From JBAZOJ01 sp041648755 (GTDB taxonomy: Bacteria > Planctomycetota > B143-G9): a stretch of DNA of 13,336 bases. The notes below the pieces were generated by a model. The model worked only from the letters and a program-made list of their open reading frames with translations, was not told the origin of the DNA and made no database searches. The stretch covers positions 1 to 13,336 of the forward strand of contig JBAZOJ010000077.1 of the NCBI GenBank assembly GCA_041648755.1, read 5' to 3'. Numbering within the stretch: position 1 is the stretch's first letter; the number at the start of each line of letters is the position of its first letter. Below are positions 1 to 7,047 of the stretch, piece after piece. The position numbers and the translations under genes were made by a program.

Positions 1-1234
1 GTCCGTATATCGTGTCGTTGGCTAAAGCTATGGCCTCGGCGTCGTCGCGGAAGGTCTCGACTGTCATAACGGGCCCGTCATAGGGCTCGCGGATGATGGA
101 CATCGAGCTTTTGACCCGCGTGAGGATCGCCGGTGAGTAGAAATTGGCAGCCAAACCATGTGGTATCTGCAGACGAGCAGCCATCCGTGCCCCGGATGCT
201 GTCGCCTCGGCGATCAGGCGGTCCAGCATTTGGTGCTGTTCCGTGCTTATCATCGGGCCGAGGTCTGTGTCATCGGCAAGGGGATCCCCGATATGAAGCT
301 TGGCGAGATGAGCGGCCGCCTTCTTGACCCACTCATCCGCTACGTTCTCGTGAATAAGCACGCGCTCCGTGTTGGCGTGATATTGGCCGTTGTTGGCGAA
401 CGCGCCCCAGATTGCGGCCTCGGCGCTAAGGTCGAGATCGGCGTCATCAAGCACCACCAGCGGGTTCTTCCCTCCGCACCCTACAATGGACTTCTTGAAC
501 GACGAGCAGCATTGCGTGGCGATCTTTGCCCCGGATTCCCTTGACCCGATGAAGGTCACTGCCGCGACGCTCAGATCCGCAACCTTGGCGCCGAACGCAT
601 CGTCTCCGTGAAGAACAGAGAGCAGGCCGTCCGGCAGCCCGAGCTCGTCGAATATCTCTGCAACCTTCAATCCGCACAGCGGGGTCTTGTCCGATGGCTT
701 CAGAATAATCGCGTTTCCCGCTACAAGCGCGAGGCAGACTGACATGAACGGTGCAATCCAAGGGGAGAAACTTGGGGTAAGCGCTGCGACAACCCCGAGC
801 GGCGCGAATACCACGCGTGACTCCTTGGCTGTGAACCAGGGCTGATGGAAAGGAGTCTTGTCAGGCGCAAGGAACAGCGGAGCCTTGGAGGCGTAGTAGC
901 GTAGCATGTCGAGCGACGGGATGATCTCCAGCGTCATGGCCTCGGCGAATGGTTTTCCCTGTTCCTGGGATATCAGCCGGGCGATCTCGTGCCGCTTCTC
1001 GAAGACCAGGTCAAAGGCGCCTACAAGGAAGCCTGCGCGCTCTTCGACCATGATATCGGCCCACTTTGGCGCCGCGTCGGTTGCCTTGCGAAAAGCTTCC
1101 GCGAGATGCACATCCTCTGCACGGGTTACCCGCGCGAAGACTTCGCCGGTTGCCGGATTATCAATCGGGTCGGTGCGGTCGGTGCGTATCCATCGGCCTG
1201 CTACGTATATTCCGTGTTCGGGAATCGTTTCCAT
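1..1234 (-). CDS. Aldehyde dehydrogenase superfamily protein lacking catalytic residues (3' end off window)
   Basis: Translated from the reverse strand, the frame is open for 411 codons from an ATG at 1234 and runs off the left edge. It aligns with NAD(P)-dependent aldehyde dehydrogenases throughout: the PATGEVFARV start region (27-36), LGVV (146-149), LKPSDKTP (178-185) with the cofactor-binding Lys179, VTFIGS (226-231), the GGKNP core (254-258), GAFANNGQ (277-284) and a GPV near 387. The residues that do the chemistry are missing. The motif usually TPWNFP is TPSFSP (Asn to Phe156), the usual ELGGK is GCGGK (Glu to Gly252), and the usual GQxC is GQYH (Cys to His286). The cofactor-ribose Glu of the usual E-x-F-G-P is also replaced (PYDGP, 384-388). 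The start codon lies 2 bp after the rsmE stop with AAAGG just upstream, so translation is probably coupled. The family is certain; dehydrogenase activity is unlikely. I infer an intact pseudoenzyme rather than a decaying gene, because there is no stop or frameshift. Confidence 0.9.
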   Translation of the reverse strand, partial: METIPEHGIYVAGRWIRTDRTDPIDNPATGEVFARVTRAEDVHLAEAFRKATDAAPKWADIMVEERAGFLVGAFDLVFEKRHEIARLISQEQGKPFAEAMTLEIIPSLDMLRYYASKAPLFLAPDKTPFHQPWFTAKESRVVFAPLGVVAALTPSFSPWIAPFMSVCLALVAGNAIILKPSDKTPLCGLKVAEIFDELGLPDGLLSVLHGDDAFGAKVADLSVAAVTFIGSRESGAKIATQCCSSFKKSIVGCGGKNPLVVLDDADLDLSAEAAIWGAFANNGQYHANTERVLIHENVADEWVKKAAAHLAKLHIGDPLADDTDLGPMISTEQHQMLDRLIAEATASGARMAARLQIPHGLAANFYSPAILTRVKSSMSIIREPYDGPVMTVETFRDDAEAIALANDTIYG

Positions 1235-1236
1235 CG

Positions 1237-1926
1237 TCACAACCTTTCGGCGTACAGGGCACAAGCTACTATCGCTGCGGTCTCTACTCGCAATATTGTA
1301 CGGCCCATCGAGCACAGAGTTACCCCGGCTTCGCGCGCCACGGCGATTTCCTCTGTTGAAAAGCCACCTTCCGGTCCCACGAATATTGAGACTTCATCGG
1401 TCGTCCGGGCATCCAGAAAATCCCCCAGGCTCTGCTCTCCTTCGGGAGAGAGTACCACTGACTGCCCCGGCAAACGAATCACGCGGTCAAAGGGAAGTGG
1501 CGGCAGAATGGTCGGCACCTGCGCCCCCGACTGCTTGGCGGCCGCCATGGCAACACGGCCCCAGCGCTCGATTAACGCATCGCCCGACCGGGGGATTGCC
1601 ACGCCGCGTCGGCAGATTATCGGCTGTATTCTGCCTACGCCGATTTCCGTGCATTTCTCGACCATCGTGGACGCACGGTTCGCCTGGGGCAAAGCAACGC
1701 AGATCGTAAGCGGGTGGCTCGCGACGGGCGCGACAATATCCGTGATACGCACCTCATATGGTTTTCTCGAAACCAATTCACCCGTGGAAACGGTGCCATC
1801 GGGTGAAAGCAGTTCCACGGATTCGCCAACTTCGACCCTGCGGGCGGCCAAATGACGAGACTCCTCGATTCCGAGCGACACTACGGCTCCGACAGACGGC
1901 ACAAACGCGAGTGAAAATCGCTTCAT
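1237..1926 (-). CDS. rsmE: 16S rRNA (uracil-1498-N3)-methyltransferase RsmE
   Basis: This is a 229-residue protein of the RsmE family (SPOUT fold), which methylates N3 of U1498 in 16S rRNA using S-adenosylmethionine and acts in the cytoplasm on the small subunit. Visible family marks are KCTEIGV (91-97), AAAKQSG (128-134), the SAM-knot motif GPEGGFS (184-190) and ILRVETAA (211-218). Length is normal. The frame continues upstream to an ATG at 1998, but the start at 1926 is preferred: the family N-terminus begins here, an AAGG lies 6 nt upstream, and a predicted promoter (-10 at 1955-1950) puts the transcript start near 1943, downstream of 1998. The stop is 2 bp before the aldehyde dehydrogenase homologue, so the two are likely co-transcribed. 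Divergent to pckA. Confidence 0.93.
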   Translation of the reverse strand: MKRFSLAFVPSVGAVVSLGIEESRHLAARRVEVGESVELLSPDGTVSTGELVSRKPYEVRITDIVAPVASHPLTICVALPQANRASTMVEKCTEIGVGRIQPIICRRGVAIPRSGDALIERWGRVAMAAAKQSGAQVPTILPPLPFDRVIRLPGQSVVLSPEGEQSLGDFLDARTTDEVSIFVGPEGGFSTEEIAVAREAGVTLCSMGRTILRVETAAIVACALYAERL

Positions 1927-1949
1927 TTTCGCCTTGTTCCTCATCCGCA

Positions 1950-1977
1950 ATTGTACCGACGCGGGTTTGGCTTGCAA
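1950..1977 (-). promoter_or_regulatory. Predicted sigma70-type promoter of rsmE operon
   Basis: Read on the reverse strand: -35 TTGCAA (1977-1972), 16-bp spacer, -10 TACAAT (1955-1950; 5 of 6 consensus bases). The predicted start near 1943 gives a short leader of about 17 nt before the ATG at 1926. The -35 hexamer is self-complementary and is also used by the opposing pckA promoter. This is a consensus match only. Confidence 0.5.
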
Positions 1978-1999
1978 CCAATGAACGAATGAGTACATT
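1972..1999 (+). promoter_or_regulatory. Predicted sigma70-type promoter of pckA
   Basis: -35 TTGCAA (1972-1977), 16-bp spacer, -10 TACATT (1994-1999; 4 of 6 consensus bases). The transcript would start near 2006 and carry the strong AGGAGGT ribosome site at 2014-2020. It shares the -35 hexamer with the leftward rsmE promoter, with identical spacing on both sides. The -10 is weaker than the rsmE one. Confidence 0.4.
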
Positions 2000-2024
2000 A
2001 TTGGTTCACCTTCAGGAGGTGTAA

Positions 2025-3605
2025 GTGGCAGATTTCGATTCCCGGCCCTATGGGCTCACGAACATCGTTCGTGTACACCGCAACCTGTCACCGGCGGCGC
2101 TGTTTGAACACGCGCTGTCCCGGAACGAGGGCGTGCTCGCCGCCAACGGTGCGCTCCTGGTCCGGACCGGTGACCGAACCGGTCGTTCCCCAAACGACAA
2201 GTTCATCGTTAAACGCGAGCCCTCCTCAGAGCAAATCTGGTGGGGCGACGTCAACAAGCCGATTTCACCGGAGAACTTTGAGCGCATTCTGCAGCGCGTC
2301 TCCTCGTATTTTCAGGGCAAGGATATCTTCGTGTTCGACGGTTTCGCGGGCGCTGAGCCCAGCTACCGTCTGCCCATTAGGGTGATTGCCCAGAAGGCAT
2401 GGCATGGGCTGTTTGCCCACACGTTGTTCGTACGCCCCAAGATCGAGGAACTGCACAACTTCCAGCCTGAATTCACAATCATTGACGCCGCTGACCATCA
2501 CGTCGCTGGCGAGGCCGATGGCGTGAAATCCAAAGCCGCGGTGCTCGTTGATTTCGAGCGCAAGATAATCCTGCTCACCGGAACAGGCTACGGCGGCGAG
2601 ATTAAGAAGTCCATCTTCACGATCCTCAACTACATCCTTCCATTGAAGGGCGTCCTGAGCATGCACTGCTCGGCCAATGTCGGAGTTGCCAACGACGTGG
2701 CCCTTTTCTTCGGGCTGTCCGGCACCGGCAAGACCACGCTTTCGGCGGATCCTAAGCGCAGGCTGGTCGGCGACGATGAGCACGGCTGGCACGACGGCGG
2801 CATCTTCAACTTTGAGGGTGGCTGCTACGCCAAGGTGATCAGGCTGTCGCAGGAAAAAGAGCCTCAGATTTGGGACGCCATCCGCTTTGGCAGCATCCTC
2901 GAGAATGTCGTCTATGATCCCATAACGAGGGAAGTGGACTACAACTCCGAGCAGATTACCGAAAACACCCGCGTAACCTATCCGGTGGAACACATCCCCA
3001 ACTGCATTGTGCAGGGCGTGGCGGGGCATCCGAAGAACGTGTTCTTCCTGACCGCCGATGCCTTCGGTGTGCTGCCTCCGATCTCCAAGCTCACCCCGGG
3101 CAATGCGATGTACCATTTCATCAGCGGGTACACCGCAAAGGTTGCTGGCACAGAGGCCGGAGTTACCGAGCCCAGCGCCACCTTCTCATCCTGCTTCGGC
3201 GCTCCGTTCCTGCCTCTTCACCCGACCCGCTATGCAATGCTGCTCCGTGACAGGATCGCAAAGCACAATGCCAACGTGTGGCTCGTGAACACCGGCTGGT
3301 CCGGCGGGCCCTTTGGAGTGGGCAAGCGCATGGACATCAACGTCACGCGAGGGCTGCTGACCGCGGCGCTGAACGGTGACCTCGAAAAGGCGGAGTTCTA
3401 CCAGGACCCGATATTCCGCGTACTTGTTCCAAAGAGCTGCGCCGGAGTCCCGACCAACGTTCTGACCCCGCGCAATACGTGGGAAGACCCCAAGGCGTAC
3501 GATCTGAAAGCGAAAGACCTTGCGCGGCGTTTCGTCGCCAACTTCAGCAAGTTCGCCGAATTCGCCGACGCCGAGATCCTTGCAGGCGCACCCAATCCTG
3601 ACTAG
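2025..3605 (+). CDS. pckA: Phosphoenolpyruvate carboxykinase (ATP)
   Basis: This 526-residue cytoplasmic enzyme converts oxaloacetate and ATP to phosphoenolpyruvate, CO2 and ADP, the entry step of gluconeogenesis. It is the ATP-type (bacterial/plant) family: RTGRSPNDKF (51-60) with substrate Arg54, GYGGEIKKS (188-196), MHCSAN (213-218) with metal ligand His214, P-loop GLSGTGKTTLS (230-240), the metal- and nucleotide-binding GDDEHGW (249-255), GYTAKVAGTE (368-377) and NTGWSGGPFGVGKRM (422-436). All key residues look intact and the length is typical. The start is GTG, chosen because AGGAGGT at 2014-2020 ends 4 nt before it and the family N-terminus follows. It is a single-gene transcript: predicted promoter at 1972-1999 and a strong terminator 21 bp after the stop. 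Confidence 0.97.
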   Translation: MADFDSRPYGLTNIVRVHRNLSPAALFEHALSRNEGVLAANGALLVRTGDRTGRSPNDKFIVKREPSSEQIWWGDVNKPISPENFERILQRVSSYFQGKDIFVFDGFAGAEPSYRLPIRVIAQKAWHGLFAHTLFVRPKIEELHNFQPEFTIIDAADHHVAGEADGVKSKAAVLVDFERKIILLTGTGYGGEIKKSIFTILNYILPLKGVLSMHCSANVGVANDVALFFGLSGTGKTTLSADPKRRLVGDDEHGWHDGGIFNFEGGCYAKVIRLSQEKEPQIWDAIRFGSILENVVYDPITREVDYNSEQITENTRVTYPVEHIPNCIVQGVAGHPKNVFFLTADAFGVLPPISKLTPGNAMYHFISGYTAKVAGTEAGVTEPSATFSSCFGAPFLPLHPTRYAMLLRDRIAKHNANVWLVNTGWSGGPFGVGKRMDINVTRGLLTAALNGDLEKAEFYQDPIFRVLVPKSCAGVPTNVLTPRNTWEDPKAYDLKAKDLARRFVANFSKFAEFADAEILAGAPNPD

Positions 3606-3626
3606 CTCCTGCTGATTTGCAGCAAT

Positions 3627-3657
3627 GAAAGGGCCTCCTCCGGGAGGCCCTTTCTTC
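3627..3657 (+). terminator. Rho-independent terminator of pckA
   Basis: A perfect 12-bp stem, GAAAGGGCCTCC (3627-3638) with GGAGGCCCTTTC (3643-3654), closes a 4-nt loop and is followed by a short T-rich tail (TTTCTTCT overlapping the stem end). It lies 21 bp after the pckA stop and isolates pckA from the next gene. The stem is so symmetrical that it could also work leftward, but no leftward gene ends here. Confidence 0.9.
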
Positions 3658-3734
3658 TCAGGATGGCCGCAAAGACAATCCAATATGGGTTCGGAGAAAA
3701 CCTATAGCTATCGGAATGCCATACCCCCGGGAGC

Positions 3735-3769
3735 GCCACGCACCAGCGTGGCATCGGCCTTCCAGGCCG
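3735..3769. repeat. Tandem hairpin pair, REP-like
   Basis: Two adjacent inverted repeats: GCCACGC (3735-3741) with GCGTGGC (3746-3752) around an ACCA loop, then CGGCCT (3755-3760) with AGGCCG (3764-3769) around a TCC loop, separated by 2 nt. This compact double stem-loop in a non-coding spacer resembles REP-type intergenic elements. Only one copy is in the window, so its repetitive nature is inferred. There is no T-tract, which argues against a terminator. Confidence 0.5.
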
Positions 3770-3830
3770 GTCTTCATCGTCGCTCTCACCGCGACCGACT
3801 CAGGAGGGGACTACAAACTGAAGCCTATTT

Positions 3831-3864
3831 CAAACGCTTGCTGGGCAAGAGCACTCCAGCTTGG
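3831..3864. repeat. 34-bp dispersed repeat, copy 1
   Basis: CAAACGCTTGCTGGGC followed by an AAGAGCACTCCAGCTTGG segment. It matches 5671-5704 at 29 of 34 positions without gaps and in the same orientation. Both copies lie in non-coding DNA flanking the gene at 3977-5614. Confidence 0.65.
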
Positions 3865-3913
3865 TGCATGTACTCCCTGATCCTGCGGCGACAAGGGCCA
3901 TCTTCGGTTCCGC

Positions 3914-3941
3914 TTGATTGTCCGACCGCCTGGCCTATAAT
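3914..3941 (+). promoter_or_regulatory. Predicted sigma70-type promoter of the 3977 gene
   Basis: -35 TTGATT (3914-3919), 16-bp spacer, perfect -10 TATAAT (3936-3941). A start near 3948 gives a leader of about 29 nt carrying GAGGAGG (3966-3972) ahead of the TTG start at 3977. Confidence 0.6.
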
Positions 3942-3976
3942 CGCGTTGTGAAGTTCGAGTTCGTTGAGGAGGCAAA

Positions 3977-5614
3977 TTGAGAAGGTCTCGCCTTGCCGTG
4001 GGGATAGCACTCCTCCTGGTTGTTTCCTTCTTCAGCAGTCTGGTTCTGCGCCACTTCGGAGAACTGCAGCCGTTCTCCATCCACTGCGACGACCTGTACC
4101 TCGCCGCGCGGTGCTTACAAGGGACGTTCCAGACCGCCCCCTTCTGCGAGCCCGACTCCCAGTCGCTCCTGCTCGTCGATGCATTTCCCCGCGAGCCCGG
4201 TGGCGAGGGAAGGCAGTCGTACGGGGCGCTGCTTGCGATGTTTCACCGACCGGGCGAACACGAATTAGAAGTTGCTGAAAAAGGTGATTACTGGCTGCTC
4301 TACCTCGACGGGGCACTCTACGGAGCCGTTGTCTTCTCTGCGGATGGAATGGTGGGGCTCGCGAATGATGCCACGCAAATAACCTCGCTTTCCCTTTGCT
4401 ACGATGATTCTCCCCCCGACTGGGATTGCATCCGCGAGATGGAGTCGCTCCGATTCGTACTCGGTGGAGGGACTTTTAGTGATGAACGCTCCCTCTGGCT
4501 ACTGGAATCCGGCGTGATCTACTCAGATCTGGGTTCTGCTGAGTCCCTGTATGGCGCGAAGATACCCGGCCGGTTTCTCTATCATATGGCCGTCAACTCG
4601 CCAAAGCCAGCCGATCGGCTGTGGAAGGCCGTCGTCAACGAAATCCGCCCGGTCTCCCTCGAACTCACCTTCAGCATATCTTCGGACGGGCTCCGGCTTC
4701 GGTGCAGTCCTTCAGAGAAGGAGGAAATGCTTAAGATCCTAGGCGAGATCCCGGACAGCGTCCGCTATCTCTCAGCATCTGTTGAGAGCTTCTGGGGTGC
4801 CCAACACGAAATCGCGGATGTCCTCTCAGAAAAGCCGAACATCCGGGTCCTGTCCCTGTCGTTCGTAGAGGGGATGCCTGCTGAGGATAGTACGCTCGCG
4901 ATAGCGTGCAATAGCCTGAGATCGCTTTCGCTGACCTTCGAGGAACCAAGGCTGGCGGAAAGCAGCCCACTTGACACCAGGCCAGCACATCCGACTATCT
5001 TCCTTTCCGGCGATACAGGCAGTCTGAGAGTGCTGAGAGTGGATGGAGGGAAGCTCGATCTCCGCTCGCCAGCCCTTTCCGCAGTCCGGGCCTTTCAGGG
5101 CTCGGATACACTTTTTGCCGGCGATGCTGTCTCGGCAGGAGCCGGATTCAGCCCAGCGGTCGTCGATGTGCTTCCGGGGTCCGACTGGAGCGGGCCTGCC
5201 TTCGAGGGGACAGTCGGAAGATATGCCCGGTTGCTTGCCTCGGCGACTGAAGTCCTGTACTCTGAGGAAATGGTCGCGCTCACGGGCATTGCGACGCTCC
5301 CCTCAGCCAGGCGCGTGGGACTCTTCCTCGCCGACAAGCAGCTTTCCGCGCCGGTCGCCCTCGCACCGCTCGTCAGGCGTTTTCCCAATCTCGACGAACT
5401 GATCCTCTTTCTTTACGTTACCGGGAGGGACCAGACAGTCCTGCTCGATGCCGCAGGTCTTCCGGCATCGAAACTCCAGGTGGCGGCTTTCGGCTATGGC
5501 GGGGATATGCGGGTTGAGGTGGTTTCCAGACCTCCGAAGCTCCATGCCGTTATTGTAACTCCCCGTGTGGGCGGCAGGTTTGAAGCGCAAGTCCCCGCAA
5601 GGGTGTTCGAATGA
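3977..5614 (+). CDS. Membrane-anchored protein of unknown function with LRR-like strands
   Basis: I do not recognise this 545-residue protein. It begins with a basic stretch (RRSR) and one hydrophobic segment (about 7-25), which fits an uncleaved signal anchor or signal peptide, so the rest should lie outside the cytoplasmic membrane. The body contains spaced strands of the type LRVLxL: IRVLSLSF (289-296), LRSLSLTF (314-321), LRVLRVDG (350-357), NLDELILF (471-478). They suggest an irregular leucine-rich-repeat-like solenoid, but spacing is uneven and no canonical LRR consensus is seen. Six cysteines are scattered through the protein (37, 46, 57, 141, 151, 243), with a seventh at 311. The TTG start is chosen because GAGGAGG lies 4 nt upstream and a perfect TATAAT sits at 3936. 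It is probably monocistronic, and it is bracketed by two copies of a 34-bp repeat. No enzyme motif was found. Confidence 0.8.
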   Translation: MRRSRLAVGIALLLVVSFFSSLVLRHFGELQPFSIHCDDLYLAARCLQGTFQTAPFCEPDSQSLLLVDAFPREPGGEGRQSYGALLAMFHRPGEHELEVAEKGDYWLLYLDGALYGAVVFSADGMVGLANDATQITSLSLCYDDSPPDWDCIREMESLRFVLGGGTFSDERSLWLLESGVIYSDLGSAESLYGAKIPGRFLYHMAVNSPKPADRLWKAVVNEIRPVSLELTFSISSDGLRLRCSPSEKEEMLKILGEIPDSVRYLSASVESFWGAQHEIADVLSEKPNIRVLSLSFVEGMPAEDSTLAIACNSLRSLSLTFEEPRLAESSPLDTRPAHPTIFLSGDTGSLRVLRVDGGKLDLRSPALSAVRAFQGSDTLFAGDAVSAGAGFSPAVVDVLPGSDWSGPAFEGTVGRYARLLASATEVLYSEEMVALTGIATLPSARRVGLFLADKQLSAPVALAPLVRRFPNLDELILFLYVTGRDQTVLLDAAGLPASKLQVAAFGYGGDMRVEVVSRPPKLHAVIVTPRVGGRFEAQVPARVFE

Positions 5615-5670
5615 AAGCAACTTCGGCAAGGGCGATGTTCATGCAATTCCTGCTGGTGCTGCGTGCCTTC

Positions 5671-5704
5671 CAGACGCTTGCTGGGCCCGAGCACTCCAAT
5701 TTGG
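5671..5704. repeat. 34-bp dispersed repeat, copy 2
   Basis: CAGACGCTTGCTGGGC followed by CCGAGCACTCCAATTTGG; 29 of 34 bases match the copy at 3831-3864, same orientation, 1840 bp apart. It lies in the 122-bp convergent spacer between the orphan membrane protein and the secreted hydrolase. I see no terminator hairpin for either gene in this spacer. Confidence 0.65.
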
Positions 5705-5736
5705 CTGCTAAGATGGTGGCGCGCTCTGCCCTCCGC

Positions 5737-6942
5737 CTATTCCTCTTCCTTCGCCCCCTTCTTCGCCTCCACGCAATACTTGTAATTGCCCCCCGTCAGG
5801 CCCGCGTATAGCGCCATCAGCCGCAGGCGCACATCCTGCGATGGCTTGTCGTTGAACACCTCGGCGTCGTCCACCGCGATGCTGACGCGCCCGTCCTTCA
5901 GGTTCGCATCGGTGAGATACACAAACATCGGCTTGTCATAGCCCTTGATCGCGATGTTTCCGGAAGTTGCCTCGAATTCCACTGTCGTGTCCTCAAAGTC
6001 CATTATCTCGACGTTTCGAGACAGATTGAACGCGCCATCCACGAAATGCCACGTCCATTTGGCGGGGCGCGCGTTCTTCTTGCCAACCAGGAACTTCAGG
6101 AATGTCGCCTTCACATCAAATCCGCCCGGTACGTCGGGGAGGTGTCCAGCCCCCTTGGCGATGATTGACTCGGCCGAGCCCCCAACGGCCTTCAGGTCTT
6201 CCACGGCTTTCTTGGTGCCTTTGAGCCAGATCGCCTGGCCTTTTTCGCCCACCCAGAACAGCATCGGCAAGTACCTGAAATTGGCGACCAATCCGGCGTC
6301 ATCGCCGGGGAAAGAACCCGGATAAACGATGCAGCCCGCAAATATATCCGCCCGCTGCGTCGCAAACCACATCGAGCCCATGCCACCGTATGACGCCCCG
6401 GCGAGATAGATGCGGTCGGCATCGATGGCCAGATTCACCAGTGCCCAGCGCACCGCGGGCATTATCACATAGCCGCCCCCTTGGTGGAATAGCTTCTTTT
6501 CCCGCGTCGGCAGTTGTATGACCACGTAGCCCTCGTCAACTGCCACCTGCCAGTACGTCGAAAAGCACTGCTTCGCGAGTTCCGCGGTGCCTTCCTTGTA
6601 GGTCAGGCTGACAATCATCGGGTACCGTTTCGCGGGGTCATATCCCTTGGGAACCGCAAAGAAGAACGAGTATGGTGCCCCCTCGGCGGATACTTGTGCC
6701 TCGAGGAGGCTGCCTGGCTCGTACTTCCGCCCTGTGGCCTTGAGGGCTCTCTGGATATCGCTCCACTCGGGCTCGTGGACCATTATTGCGTCGAGCGCTT
6801 TGTCGCAGGTGTCCAGGTCCGAAGCGAGAAATGCCCGGACAAGGGCGCCGATGTCCACGGCGGGCTTCTCTTCGCCCTGAACAGAGGCTGCCGCAAGCGC
6901 GGCAATCAAAAGGGAGCACGCGAGGATTCCGTGTCGGAACAT
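5737..6942 (-). CDS. Secreted alpha/beta hydrolase (esterase/prolyl oligopeptidase-like)
   Basis: This 401-residue exported protein starts with a signal peptide (about 1-23, probable cleavage after SVQG). An alpha/beta-hydrolase domain follows (about 85-290), of the PHB-depolymerase/dienelactone-hydrolase-like type: the YPMIVSL strand (107-113), nucleophile elbow GASYGG (182-187) with Ser184, and GAGH (264-267) with His267. The usual acid position in the G-x-x-D motif reads GEKG (232-235), so Asp is replaced by Gly235; Glu233 might substitute. A C-terminal beta-rich segment (about 295-401) is of unknown function. The frame extends to an ATG at 6960, but the start at 6942 has GGAGGAA 3 nt upstream and follows the predicted transcript start near 6960. 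Substrate cannot be told; a secreted ester or polysaccharide-ester hydrolase is the best guess. It converges with the upstream gene and its expression may be controlled through the inverted repeat at 6972-6990. Confidence 0.85.
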   Translation of the reverse strand: MFRHGILACSLLIAALAAASVQGEEKPAVDIGALVRAFLASDLDTCDKALDAIMVHEPEWSDIQRALKATGRKYEPGSLLEAQVSAEGAPYSFFFAVPKGYDPAKRYPMIVSLTYKEGTAELAKQCFSTYWQVAVDEGYVVIQLPTREKKLFHQGGGYVIMPAVRWALVNLAIDADRIYLAGASYGGMGSMWFATQRADIFAGCIVYPGSFPGDDAGLVANFRYLPMLFWVGEKGQAIWLKGTKKAVEDLKAVGGSAESIIAKGAGHLPDVPGGFDVKATFLKFLVGKKNARPAKWTWHFVDGAFNLSRNVEIMDFEDTTVEFEATSGNIAIKGYDKPMFVYLTDANLKDGRVSIAVDDAEVFNDKPSQDVRLRLMALYAGLTGGNYKYCVEAKKGAKEEE

Positions 6943-6966
6943 TGTTCCTCCATTCTGCATCCGATA

Positions 6967-6990
6967 ATTCTACCGGGAGGTCGTCCCGGT
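6967..6990 (-). promoter_or_regulatory. Promoter -10 and operator-like inverted repeat of the hydrolase gene
   Basis: On the reverse strand a -10 TAGAAT (6972-6967; 5 of 6 consensus bases) is directly preceded by a perfect inverted repeat, ACCGGGA (6972-6978) with TCCCGGT (6984-6990) around 5 nt. The repeat therefore fills the region between -10 and the place where -35 should be. No good -35 hexamer is present. This placement is typical of a regulator-binding site; the regulator is unknown. Confidence 0.45.
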
Positions 6991-7047
6991 CATTACGGAA
7001 AAGCCCAACTCCGGAAGGGGACTTTCGCGTAGTGCGCTCTTTCGAAG

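Larger units (their letters stand above)
3658..3913. other. Intergenic spacer with REP-like hairpins and repeat copy
   Basis: About 250 bp between the pckA terminator and the next promoter. It holds tandem hairpins (3735-3769) and one copy of a 34-bp repeat (3831-3864). An open frame (3625-3951) crosses it but starts inside the terminator and spans both repeats, so I do not call a gene. Confidence 0.6.

Noticed and set aside
906..1855. Long plus-strand frames of 267 and 288 codons over the ALDH homologue and rsmE
   Set aside because: They are antisense to two recognised genes, as is common in GC-rich DNA, and show no family motifs.
1927..1998. Upstream 24-residue extension of rsmE from the ATG at 1998
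   Set aside because: It lies upstream of the predicted transcript start and is not part of the family N-terminus.
2265..3116. 283-codon minus-strand frame opposite pckA
   Set aside because: It is entirely within pckA, whose motifs are complete; antisense shadow.
3625..3951. 108-codon plus-strand frame in the pckA downstream spacer
   Set aside because: It begins inside the pckA terminator and runs through the REP-like hairpins, the 34-bp repeat and the next promoter, with no ribosome site.
5611..5811. 66-codon plus-strand frame whose ATG overlaps the stop of the 3977 gene (ATGA)
   Set aside because: Its second half is antisense to the coding end of the hydrolase gene, it contains the 34-bp intergenic repeat, and its composition is unremarkable. 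The ATGA overlap is probably chance.
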